This document shows positions 24,157 through 35,016 of a stretch of 64,000 nucleotides of DNA, one piece after another. The translations under genes and the position numbers were made by a program. Each line of letters opens with the position of its first letter. Position 1 is the first letter of the stretch. The stretch is from the NCBI GenBank assembly GCA_905331475.1, contig CAJNYU010002142.1:310001-374000 (forward strand), written 5' to 3'. This stretch comes from Rotaria socialis. Its lineage: Eukaryota; Rotifera; Eurotatoria; Philodinida; Philodinidae. The notes under the pieces were generated by a model. That model was given only the letters and a program-made list of their open reading frames with translations, searched no databases and was not told the DNA's origin.

Positions 24157-24766
24157 TTTATAAAAAAAAAACATTGATTCATTGAATAAATATTTGATTG
24201 ATAAGTATAATACAAGAGGAAAAAAAAACAATCTTTGTTTTTACATTGTAACGGTTTTATAAAAATTTTCTCTCTGCAATCGTTATAGCTACAACACATA
24301 TGAATGTGATAGTAGGATGTTTCCGTGCAAAAAAGATCTGTTTCAAGCACAGTTTCACAAGGTCACAACGTTGAATAGTCTGAAACTCGTGTAATATCTG
24401 TTTTTGATTTTTGACATGTCTATAAAGTCATTTTATACAAGTGCACCACCTGTATATTATACTATATGACTAGTTTATAACTGGGTCAAAGAATATATCC
24501 AATCATTTTTCTTTTCGGTTAAGTGCTACAACAATTTTATCTTTCGAACTTTGATAGCTGTTGACGATATCTGAGCTGTTTTCATTACTTTACGGTAATA
24601 GCTTTCACTGTCGCAAATAACTAGCGGTTGTCGTCGAAAAATTTTGTTTTCGATATTTATGATCATCAAGTAGATACGATAGAAAAAGCTTTCAGTCGTT
24701 CGAAACTGACATAAATCAATTTAAAAAGTTATTTCATACTAACCGCTCACGAATTTTCGCAGTTTA
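24157..24766. other. Intergenic, promoter region of the GTPase pair
   Basis: 610 bp, AT-rich. No feature recognised; presumably the 3' end of the GIN gene and the promoter of the first GTPase. Confidence 0.4.
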
Positions 24767-25618
24767 ATGCATGCAAGACAATTTCCTCATTTGGCAGAGG
24801 TTGATTTGAGCAAGGAACGGGAACATATTAAGGCACAAATCAATGAAGCTTATCAAACTGTAAGTCATCATAAAGTGCGTAAAGTAGACCATAAAAATGT
24901 ATTACTCATCGGGCGTACTCGTACTGGAAAATCGACAATTAAAAAAGTACTCGTCGATCCTACAACAGTTGCTGATGAAATGAAGCTTGTTGCTCAAACT
25001 CGAACAGCTACGATTGAGTCATATATCATCGATGACAATGCAACGGTATTGAATATTATTGATACACCCGGTCTATTCGAAAGAGGTTCTAGTGAAATCA
25101 ATTGGCAGGATAACAAGGCAATTTTGAAGACAATTGAAACATGCATTGCACGAGAAATTACTAAATTTCATCTTGTCTGTTTTTGCGCGTCGTTCGAATC
25201 TGGTGTTCATGAAGAAGATGTGAAAGCAATGAAGTTACTCATCGATTTTCTTGGACCTGATTTGACTAATAATGCTTGCTTGATTGTTACACGATGCGAA
25301 TCGAAAAATGAAAAACAACGTGCAGACTTGAAACATGAAATTGAAAACGATACAATGTTCAAACCATTGGCTGGATACTTCAAAAAAGGTATATTATTTT
25401 CTGGTACACTTGATCACGACTCATGGAATAATGCCACTGATAATCTTTACTATCAGTTCGAAACCGTTGTGTCCTACCGTGAGAAATTGATCGATTTATT
25501 AACTAATAATGTAGAACCATTTAATGTCACGGAATCCAACATCACTGCATACCGACTTGCCATTGAAGAGCAGGAAAAATCGGGCACAGCTAAATCTGGC
25601 AAGTGTAACATTGCATAG
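24767..25618 (+). CDS. AIG1/GIMAP-like GTPase with C-terminal CaaX box
   Basis: Single exon, 283 aa. P-loop GRTRTGKST at residues 49-57, switch II DTPG at 99-102, and VTRCE at 174-178 in the place of the base-recognition loop, as in AIG1/IAN proteins where TRxE-type motifs replace NKxD. The order and spacing fit the AIG1 G domain (about 200 residues). The protein ends in Cys-Asn-Ile-Ala, a CaaX box with Ala last, which predicts farnesylation and membrane attachment. GIMAP/IAN proteins act in immune-cell survival and pathogen response in vertebrates and plants; here the role is inferred only. It is followed 96 bp downstream by a paralogue on the same strand. A second ATG exists later, but the first gives the full N-terminal helix. 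Confidence 0.8.
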   Translation: MHARQFPHLAEVDLSKEREHIKAQINEAYQTVSHHKVRKVDHKNVLLIGRTRTGKSTIKKVLVDPTTVADEMKLVAQTRTATIESYIIDDNATVLNIIDTPGLFERGSSEINWQDNKAILKTIETCIAREITKFHLVCFCASFESGVHEEDVKAMKLLIDFLGPDLTNNACLIVTRCESKNEKQRADLKHEIENDTMFKPLAGYFKKGILFSGTLDHDSWNNATDNLYYQFETVVSYREKLIDLLTNNVEPFNVTESNITAYRLAIEEQEKSGTAKSGKCNIA

Positions 25619-25714
25619 ATATTTTCATTTATTTTGCTGATTTCATTTTTCTATTATTTTTAATTATTCCAAGATATGCACACGATTAACTAAAAGCATG
25701 TATTCTAGATAATT

Positions 25715-26608
25715 ATGGTTCTTACACGCTCGAAAAGAGATGTTGAACAGCGACAACAAGAAATTTTAGATGCTTTGAACGATTATTATAAAACATTGAA
25801 CTGGCCATCACAATCGAGTTCGATACATAAGTATATTCTGTTGCTTGGACGCACAAGAGCTGGCAAAACGACGCTGAAACACATGTTGGAGGATCCACGA
25901 TACATAGATAATGATATGGGTTTGATCTCCAAAACTCGTGAAACTGATGTTAAAATGTTCGATATTTCACAATCGAATTTAAGGCTGACGCTCGTCGATA
26001 CGCCAGCGCTGATCGATCGACATATGTATACAGATGAAACACTATCGATTAATGAAAGTTTCAACCGCATAAACTCTACATGTCTCAATAAAGATATCAA
26101 GGAATTGCATCTAGTATGTTTCTGTATATCGTTAGAATCAGGAATCAATGATCGAGATTTGGAATTAATCAGACAATTACTCGATCATTTCGGACCCGAA
26201 CTTGCTGAACATCTTTGTATGATTATTACGCGGTGCGAATTCAAAAACGATGAGCAACGACTTAAGCTGCAAGACGAAATTGAAAATGACACAGCATTCA
26301 AACTAATTTGCAAACAATTCAAAAAGGATATTTACTTTTCCGGTGCACTTCGGTGCGATGACTGGAACCAAGGAAGTGATGCAATTTTGATTCAATTCAA
26401 AAATGTCTGTAATTATCGACAAAAGTTCATCGGATTATTTCAACAGTCCAATACAACCTACAAATTGAAGCTTGACGATGTCAGACCAGCTAACGAAACA
26501 GACTCAAACAAATCTTTTTGGCGATGTAAGTTTAGATTTGTTCCGTCCTTCTTTAACAATACCACGAGCGAGGATTTATTACCATTTGTATTCTTTAATA
26601 ATGTTTGA
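25715..26608 (+). CDS. AIG1/GIMAP-like GTPase paralogue with altered G3 motif
   Basis: Up to 297 aa; a clear tandem paralogue of the preceding gene, sharing the P-loop (GRTRAGKTT, 45-53), the TRCE motif and the long stretch between them. The switch II motif reads DTPA at residues 95-98 instead of DTPG, losing the glycine that binds the gamma-phosphate in most GTPases, so hydrolysis or switching may be impaired. The C-terminus differs and lacks CaaX. A strong donor (GTAAGT) at 26526 with an acceptor at 26608-26609 would replace the last 27 residues by about 12 others and end at a TGA near 26640. Both ends are possible. Spacing and strand suggest local duplication, not an operon. Confidence 0.75.
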   Translation: MVLTRSKRDVEQRQQEILDALNDYYKTLNWPSQSSSIHKYILLLGRTRAGKTTLKHMLEDPRYIDNDMGLISKTRETDVKMFDISQSNLRLTLVDTPALIDRHMYTDETLSINESFNRINSTCLNKDIKELHLVCFCISLESGINDRDLELIRQLLDHFGPELAEHLCMIITRCEFKNDEQRLKLQDEIENDTAFKLICKQFKKDIYFSGALRCDDWNQGSDAILIQFKNVCNYRQKFIGLFQQSNTTYKLKLDDVRPANETDSNKSFWRCKFRFVPSFFNNTTSEDLLPFVFFNNV

Positions 26609-29600
26609 GCTCATGAAGAAAATATCCGAACTTCTAATGGGTGAAAATTTTCGATAACTGAGCCGAAATGGCTTCACAATACTTTTATTGATTATACAAA
26701 CGATTGGCAAATGATATCTTGCGCATAAAGTTTATTATAAATATAAATAATTAATATATGTAATCATCACCCCTTTTAACATCGATTATATATAGAAATT
26801 ATAACGTATCAACTGATTTCTCTCAAAAGCTAAGTCAGGGAAACTAGAAAAAACACACCGGTTCCAAGTGGAGCGAAACAATGCAGAAACGATTATGTAA
26901 CGATATATATATATATATATATAGTACTTTGCACAGTCAGTTCGGCATTATTTTGGTAGAGCCAAAAGATTAGCGCAACTTTTCCTTTCATTATTCACTT
27001 ATAGCTTGTACCAAAATTCTTTCATAATATCAAGAATGGCAGGTGGCAAGAGTTTTCGTCCAATAAACAAAAAATAGAATCATGCTTATTAATAAATCTT
27101 GAATTTCTATTCTATTTTTTATAGTTTGTTGCTGTTGCTTATGCCACGAAAACAACAAAATATGTTAACCGAATACTATTTGCTCCCATCGTTAGACGTT
27201 CATTGACACGGATGCTTTTCGTATATTTTTTATTGTAAATTAATTCGTTCGCATTTTCAACTGTGATATCTTTGTGTGAACATAGTGTTAGTTAAGTTTC
27301 ATAATAAATACAACTATTTACTGATACGAAAAGAAGCTGCATAACTTGCTCGAGTAGATTTCTACAAATAAAATACATAGTTTTAATTGCATAGTGTTCA
27401 ATACACATGACCTCGGATATTTTTTCGTATATAGCATTCGAATAAAAAGAAAACACATAAAAATATACAAACAAGAAACGTTTTTCAAGGCATTAATTCA
27501 CCAAGTTTTATTACGCAACTAAATCAAATGTTTAAAGTCGTTATTCTTAAAATTTTGATATTTTCCAAGTAAATTGTGCCTCGAATTCTTAACATTCAAC
27601 TCTTCTCAATAACATCTAGTTTTTGTTTCGCTGAAAACAAACTCGGACATCTAGGCAATAAAAAATTGTGGTTAAGATAAATTCATACGTTAGTAAAAAC
27701 GAAAGAAATTTAAAAAAAATACGTTTTTTAATTATTATCTATTTTCTAATGAGCTATACAACATTTGTTTAGTTGCTAGCAAAACAAAAACATCCTGTCA
27801 TTCACGTCTGTGTCTCCGTTTGGTAATTTCAGTTATTATCATCGTGTTATTGTCCAACGTCATTCTCTATTCAATTCCATTCTATCGAAAACCTGATTAT
27901 CTTAATGAAACTTATTTTATAAGCAAGACTCGTGAAGCATAAATTCATGTATAAATAAAAATCTGCCATGAACTATAATTTTATTAGTTGTGAGAAACTA
28001 ATTATGATGAATTTTTCATGCTGAAATGATCATATGATTCGGTTTCGTTCCCTACAAATATTTTCTATCTAATTTACAGCAGGCCTCAAGTATTTATTTG
28101 AATGGTGTAGAAGAGGTCGAAACGACAAACGTCGAAAAAACAAGTAATTAGAAATAAAAAATGCCGAAATAAAAAAGCGGAAGAATGGTCGAAAGAAAAT
28201 ATATCGAACGAACAAATTATTATTCGACGTTTTCATCATTTGATATTTTTTCTTTCGATCTTTTCTATACATAATGTTTCTTTCAACTTATTTCTTATGT
28301 CGCATATTATTTCGGTTGATTTCATAAAAAAATATATTTTTTAAAAAAGGTACTCCAACAATGAATACAAAACAAAATGGAAATCCTCTAATATACGTAT
28401 GTTTTGCTAGCAATCGCTTAAAGAGATATTTTATACTGATCAATGTAGCTATGTTTCAAAAAACCAAATTGTAACAGCACGGCTGCAGAAACAGATACAG
28501 CTCATATAATGAGAAATTTTGATACTCAGTCAATCCTATGATTTTGAAATGGCATAAATAAAAGTTGAAATAGAATGAAACAGCAATTTGTTTTTCTATT
28601 TTCAGTGATGTAATATCTGAATAATTAGTGGTTTTGCAAGTATTCTGGTAGTGCTAATTATTTTAGAGTATATACCTAATTTTATTCGAAGAAAACTAAT
28701 TTTATTAATAAGACAACAAAGTAGATGAATTATCGATTCAAAATATAAGGTTATTGGAAAAAGCTGAAAATAAAAGTATTTGTTTGCGTAGTTTGTATCT
28801 GGGCAACTGAATACATATAGATAATATCTAGACGAAAAGTATCACTTGACTACTAAGCTAAAATTTATATTTTACATTGAATCATCAAGAACTTCTGCTG
28901 AATTCATACGCAACAAAGAAAAAGCGTTGATAAGAAATTATTGAATCAAAGGTGAAGTATCACTGTTGTTCATTAACGTTCTCTAATAAATATTTACCAA
29001 TCAACGTTTCATTAACGAGTAATATATCAATATATATATTTGTTCGTTTTGCATAATTTATTACTATTAAAATGAGATTTCATTTTTGGAAATCCATTTC
29101 AAATAATGAATTATTCATGTTAGAACAAAAAGCATGAGATGTAATCCTTTTTTGTAAGTCAGCATTTCGTTTTTTTTTTAGAGTATCTTTATCATGACCT
29201 GCTTATTACTTTTGTCTTGTAACTAGCATTGAACTTGCTTACGAACACACAAATGAACAAGAGTTGATCTATTGAAGTTTAACGCTATTAGATATACCCA
29301 GATATTTTCTCTTGAAAAATTCTCAACTTCGCAAATAGTTGACAGAAAAATTCTGTCACATATGTATGAATCACGTCGTTTCAATCAAATATTCCTCATT
29401 TTTCGTGGAAAATCTTGTTTCACTTGATTATTTTTCAAATGTTTCTACCACTCGAATTAAAATTCTGTGATGGCTTCTTGATTGGAACGTAACATATTAT
29501 TTTGGAAAGATAATTAATACAATGCATCATGCTATCATATAACTATTCGGTCGAAGCTTATTTTAGTTCAATTAATATATTCTAAATATCTTTTATGAAA

Positions 29601-29696
29601 TCAGAAATTTTTTAAAAGTATTCATTAAGATGATCATATTAGAACATTGATAAAAGAACTTTAATTTAAGTATCATGTTATTTTAATCTTATTTTT
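26609..29696. other. Intergenic, no gene seen
   Basis: 3.1 kb of AT-rich sequence. It holds an AT microsatellite at about 26903-26922, an inverted pair of AAAAAATAGAAT at about 27069 and 27108, and a purine/TTTC-rich patch around 28100-28270 that opens a low-complexity minus-strand frame I do not believe. No coding signal recognised. Confidence 0.5.
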
Positions 29697-30113
29697 TTAG
29701 CATCGCAAATCTGTAGATTTGAGTCTACCAGATGACAATGCTTGATTAAGAAAATCTTTGATTGCCCATTCCATTGCACCATTTCGGCTCTTTTTTGAAC
29801 TCTTACCGGCAATGCCTGGTGCATTTGAATCACATCGAAAGCGTGCATCCCATACCCATCGAAGTTTCGAAATACGTCCTTTCAAATTTCCCGTACATGG
29901 AAGCCCACAAATAGTAATAGGCGTATTGGCTCCCCAGTTGTGCACTTTCCAAATGTTAAATGCCAATTGACCAGCACATGACCAGTAGTTTCCAGTAGCC
30001 ACACCGGTTGCACATGCTTCAATGGGAAAAGTGAATTGTTGACCTGATGTATAGCTGTTGAATAGGAGAACGCAACCAAGAATGGATGCACATAGAATCA
30101 ATGAATTTTGCAT
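29697..30113 (-). CDS. Anti-lipopolysaccharide factor (ALF)-like secreted peptide
   Basis: Single exon, 138 aa. Residues 1-24 are a signal peptide (MQNSLILCASILGC... ending SYTSGQ). The mature part matches anti-LPS factors of horseshoe crabs and crustaceans. It has a Trp-containing N-terminal helix, then a basic beta-hairpin closed by Cys73 and Cys94 with exactly 20 residues between, as in Limulus ALF. The KLRWVWDARFRC segment is in the LPS-binding position. A KSSKKSRNGAMEWAIKDF helix region and SSGRL follow, matching the ALF C-terminal helix. Extra cysteines at 34, 46, 69 and 138 could make more disulfides. ALFs bind lipid A and act against Gram-negative bacteria. An AT-rich TATA-like stretch lies about 50-75 bp upstream at about 30171-30190. 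Residue 138 is the last codon before TAG. Confidence 0.8.
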   Translation of the reverse strand: MQNSLILCASILGCVLLFNSYTSGQQFTFPIEACATGVATGNYWSCAGQLAFNIWKVHNWGANTPITICGLPCTGNLKGRISKLRWVWDARFRCDSNAPGIAGKSSKKSRNGAMEWAIKDFLNQALSSGRLKSTDLRC

Positions 30114-32509
30114 TGTAAATAATTCGAGAAATTAAAATTTCAGTAGATGTTGCCTAACTGAAAATAAATCGTATATATATATATATATATGGTCTAACGA
30201 TACAACACAGGAAGTACTCTATTTCTTAGATTTTGTGGGGGAGTGTTATTAGATACAAGTGGATAGAGTGAATAACTGAATTAATTAAATATATCCCTCA
30301 TATGATAATTAAAAGTGTGCCATTTTCTGATAGCTGATACCATTGCAAAAGGAAATAAATTATCATCGTTATTTATGTCAATGGCTAGTGCATAAAATAT
30401 TCTATTGCGTTTGTCATAAAATGGTCAACGGTGTATGTGGAGAGAATAATGTTAAAGCACAAAACCAAGCGAAGTGGGAAATTACGAAAACATGAGTGAG
30501 AGAGAAACCTGATCGATTGACAGAACTTATTGTGAATGACAAAATAGGAACTTTTGTATTTAAATCATTCACAGATCGCTAAAATAAAACTATAAAATAT
30601 CTCTTTTTCTACTTAAGAACCAAAATAAAACATCATCTACATGCTCCAATTTACTGAGTATGAAAATCAATTTTTTTCAAATAAGTTTTTCGGTGGTCCT
30701 AAGATTTATCTTCTTAAAGTTCTGGTTCCAAAACCAAAAATAACATGCTATTACACCCTACAGTAGTGTCAAACTTGAATTCAATTATTGAGCTACGTTT
30801 TAAGTATTCAATAGTTAGTCTTCAATTCAGATATGCCAGTATTGAATTATTCATATTATTCAAATATTCAGACAATTATTCAACTTTTCGCCGATGCGTT
30901 TGATTACGAGAAAATTGCGGCAATTTATGTCGCATTTGCATGAAACCAAAATGTTTTTATATCTGTTTCTCGAGGNTCAAGATCTGTTTTTTCAGACAAG
31001 AATCTTGTACAGAAGGAATGGCAAAAGAATCTTGTCTGATATTCAAGAAAAACAAGAACCTGGACAGATCGAAGTCAAGATCGTCGACTAGTGATTAGCT
31101 CATAATATTAGCGTTATGAGCTGCAGTTACTGTAGCTTCTACAATACATTATAATACGATCGTTGCGGCACAAATTTTGCAAAAGTGGTGGCATTGACAA
31201 TTATTTAAGTTTACAAATTTTTTAGTTCAAACATTAAATAAATGAACTTCCAATATTTGTAATATCCCGAATTTCAAGCGAAGAGCCTCTTCATGAAGTG
31301 AAGTAGCAACTTTAATTTTTCATACAATGGATTGCCGAAGATTATGATGCGAATACATCTTATTCAAATTCTATAATATCTGTGCGAGTAAATTTAAAAA
31401 ATGATCATGATTTATCGATAGATCTAATGATCTAGTATAACTTAGTTGAGATGACTGGTCTATGCTTTAGTGGATGTCTGTTCTGCGTAACATCCATTCT
31501 GAGAGAGATGATTTGTATAATATTTATTAATAGAGCACTATACAGTGTGTTGCTGAGAATTCCTCGAGTTATCAGAGAATCAAGTTTTTAGTTAATGATA
31601 TGCTTTTCGAAAACTCATTATTCTTTGTGAAAACCAGATAAATATTTTTGCAAATGATATTGGGTTCGTGAAAACATTAACTCTACTTCGGAAAATAGAT
31701 TTCTTCTATGGAAACTAGTCGAATTTCCTGGGCACTTGTATAAGATATTGTAGGATAGAATTCAAATGTCGAGTAGTTCAATAAATCAAAGGAAAACTTT
31801 GAAAATTTGAATACCTGCACAATTGTATGGACAGGTTCTACGGTTGTATATTTGAAATTCTGTAATGAGGTGTTTGACTCATCAATGATGAGACAGTCTG
31901 CCACCCAAACTGAGAAAATGCCCATCTCAATCTCTGTAACATGGTCTATCGTTACACTTACAGTCATAGTCAGTTACGAAAAGGAATAGAAATGTTTTCG
32001 AATTTTATGAGCAATCTCATAAGAAAATAATATCGAAAATATTCTATTCCTGTGATTTAATTAAAGGAAATGGTAACACGATCAATCAAAGTATCTGCTG
32101 TATCTATAGATTTTTACTTCAAAGTCAGAGGGAGCCACAAGTAGCAATCTTTTCGAGAATTATCTCATTTTCGTTATGCACATTTAGAAAACAAAATAAA
32201 TTCATATCATTTTCTACTAAAACTGAAAAGCAGACACTATTCTAAAAGCGCCATGGAATGATAGCAAGTATGTATGGGTGATTGTTATAAACCAATAGAA
32301 AGTAGGAAGTGAATATTTATTAATCTATCTATCTTACAATATCTGAAACTCAATCACTCGAACTGAATCTAGCTATTTTATCATTGTTGAAAGATACATG
32401 ACATACGTACTTTCGCGACAATAGTAAATATTTCATCTACGTCATTAAAAAAATAGTTTCTAATTTTATAGGATAAAGACAAATAGAAAGTGCTTATTTT
32501 CCATTCAAG
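30114..32509. other. Intergenic, no gene seen
   Basis: 2.4 kb, AT-rich, with one undetermined base at 30976. Contains an AT microsatellite at about 30171-30190, an imperfect hairpin at about 30990-31040 (CAGACAAGA arms), and short frames near 31690-31990 on both strands without recognisable motifs. Confidence 0.45.
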
Positions 32510-35016
32510 ATGAATATTGAAGATGAAAATCGATTAAAATTAATTGAAAAAGTATTTACACGATTTTTAATTCAAACTCAATCGGATAGTCCACAATTAT
32601 CTCGTGATTATTTCGAACGATTCACTCAATTGTTAAATCAAACTTTTCAAAAATATTCACAATTAAAATCATCTATTGAAACAATTATTTCATCAATTAT
32701 TTATCCTTATCATCTATCAAATATTGTTACTTTTGAATATCAACTTCGTTTAATACGTTTTTCATTACGTCAACATCTACAAATATTAGAATTAAATAAA
32801 AATGATTATCTTCATGAACTTTTTCATCATAAACTTTTACTATCTTCAAGTATTGTTCGTCATTTATCATTACAAATAGCTCTGCTAATTTATGAACATG
32901 ATTTCTATCAATCATTTGATGATATTTTCTTTTCGCATATTATTAAACTATTTTCATCAGATCCAAACCTATATGTTCGCAATATTCTTGCACAGTTTTT
33001 AGCTCTTTATATTTCTAAACATGATCAATATCAATTACTTAATCAAATTCAACAACAATCTCAAAATGCAGATCTTATCTATGACATTTTAATACTATTT
33101 GATGAAGACAAACAAAAATTATTAATTAACGAAATGAATATCTATGAAAATCTATTAGATAGCACAGCAACACGTGCTTTTGTATTAAAAACGGCTCGAT
33201 ATAAAACTGATGAAGATCAAATTGTATTTTATTTAAATCGAGTCCTAGAAAAATCTTTATCCGATTATGTTCATATGCTTTTAACAATTATTTCTTCGCG
33301 CTACGAATATCATCGATCGATAAATAAATTAAGTGCTTGTCTTAAAGGTCTTTTCTTGTATATAAAAGAAGTAGACATTGAAGAAATTGATGAACATGAA
33401 CAAAATAGTAAGTTATGTTCTCTCTGTTCATACTACGCTTTTTCAACATTTCGCGATGGAATTGATAGCTACTGTTTCATTGTCATGCCGTTGGGATATT
33501 TTCTTGATTATATAGACGAACAGTTGCCTAACTCAAATTTGATATTTAGTGCTGTTTCAAATCGATCGCAATTAGAGATGTACGGACACATTTTTTCGGT
33601 CCCAGTGATTCCAGCTCTTCTATTGTCTGACGCTATTTAGATCTCTCATTTTAAATTCTTCTTCATTACTCGTACATTTTATTTAATTACTAAAACTTTA
33701 ACCCAGATCTACTGTGTGTCACGGAAGTCTCGCTTTCTTTCTCTTGACGGGATCATATTGTTTTTAATATCAGTTTCAGGAATGGTTTAGCATATTTTTA
33801 ATCGGAACATGCAAGAACTTCTTAATTTTCCCGATAAACAAAAAAGAGTTATTTTATTCGATGAAAAATAAATATTTATTTTCTAGTTTTAGTCAATGAT
33901 AAAGATGAATTTAATGAACTAATAGAATCAATATGTTGTCTATTATATGAAAGAAACATTCAATCCGTGGATCTTGCATCAATTGTTCTTGATTCTATTC
34001 AAACATTTATAGTTAATTCGAATTCGTTTATTTATAAGCTTGATTTTTATTCTTCAACGATTCTGATGATGTTAACAGCAGAACATGATCATGATAAAAA
34101 TTTTGCACAACTTATCAATTGTTATGAAAAATTAGAAGAATTTAATTTATTGATCAATACAAATAATAATTTATATGAAATTATTATTAGTCAAGTAAAA
34201 AATAAAAAGAGAACAACATTAGTTTATCAATCATTATTCAATTTAATACTTCATACCACAAATAAAAAAGCTCATTTTGAATCGATTCATTCCATTGTCG
34301 AAACACTTCTTTTTCAAGACACTGATCCATTATTACAATGGGACAATCAAGATTGTGTTCTTCATTTTTTAATTCAATTCATAAAACAAAATGAATATCC
34401 TTCTTGGTTTACGAACGAATTTCTTCGACGTATTATTGAAAAATTTGTTCATAATACTAATGAATATGTTCAAGGAAGTCTTATTGATTTTCTCGCAACA
34501 CTTATTGCGTATGATTTCATATCGCCATTAGATAATTATCTTACAACAAATTTTATTCAACTTACACAATATTCTCTAGGCGATGTTGTTCGTTGTTCGC
34601 TTGCTCATGCATGGTATATTATATTAACTAAAGCAACTGAAAACAATTTAAACGAAAAAAAAGAAAATGATTATCAATTTTCTTTTGGCATAAATACAAA
34701 TTTTGATTCATTATTAACCGTTGTCATGACTCAAGTACCTGTATTGATTGGAGATGGTGGTCATGAAACTGAAATTCAATGTCTTCGTTTAATAGAATTT
34801 ATTGGAAAGAAAGATAAAGGATTAGACAATATACTTGAATTTCTTATGAATGATGGTTGTTCGAATGAAATTAAAGAAAAAGCTAGTCAATTATTATCGA
34901 TTTCAAATGATAAAACTACTGAAAAGAAAAATGATGAAATACTCGATGATGAACTTACGTCGATTCTCCATTGGTTAGAACATCCCGATGAACATATGGT
35001 ATTAGACTGTGATTAA
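32510..35016 (+). CDS. HEAT-repeat-type helical protein resembling BRAT1, 2 exons
   Basis: Exons 32510-33407 and 33887-35016 join in phase (codon split A/TT) to 2,028 nt, 675 aa. The 479-nt intron is long for this window; the first exon's frame stays open for 78 more codons past its donor GTAAGTT, so a shorter isoform is possible. The protein is almost entirely alpha-helical, rich in Leu/Ile/Gln, with repeated two-helix units typical of HEAT/ARM solenoids; a NEYVQGSLIDFLATL unit near 490 and a DVVRCSLAHAW unit near 520 are clear examples. The end, Leu-Asp-Cys-Asp, recalls the Asp-Cys-Tyr tail of BRAT1, the ATM/Integrator-associated HEAT protein. BRAT1 identity is a guess from layout and tail; the helical solenoid is firmer. 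Confidence 0.6.

Noticed and set aside
28069..28272. 67-codon Phe/Arg-rich minus-strand frame
   Set aside because: Low-complexity purine-rich DNA explains it.
30894..31091. 65-codon frame containing an undetermined base
   Set aside because: Short, no motif, overlaps an imperfect hairpin.
31683..31989. Opposing frames of 94 and 60 codons
   Set aside because: No recognisable domain, start context or splice signals on either strand.
33408..33640. Continuation of the first BRAT1-like exon for 78 codons
   Set aside because: A strong donor at 33408 and phase-matched acceptor at 33886 make it intronic; kept only as a possible alternative end.
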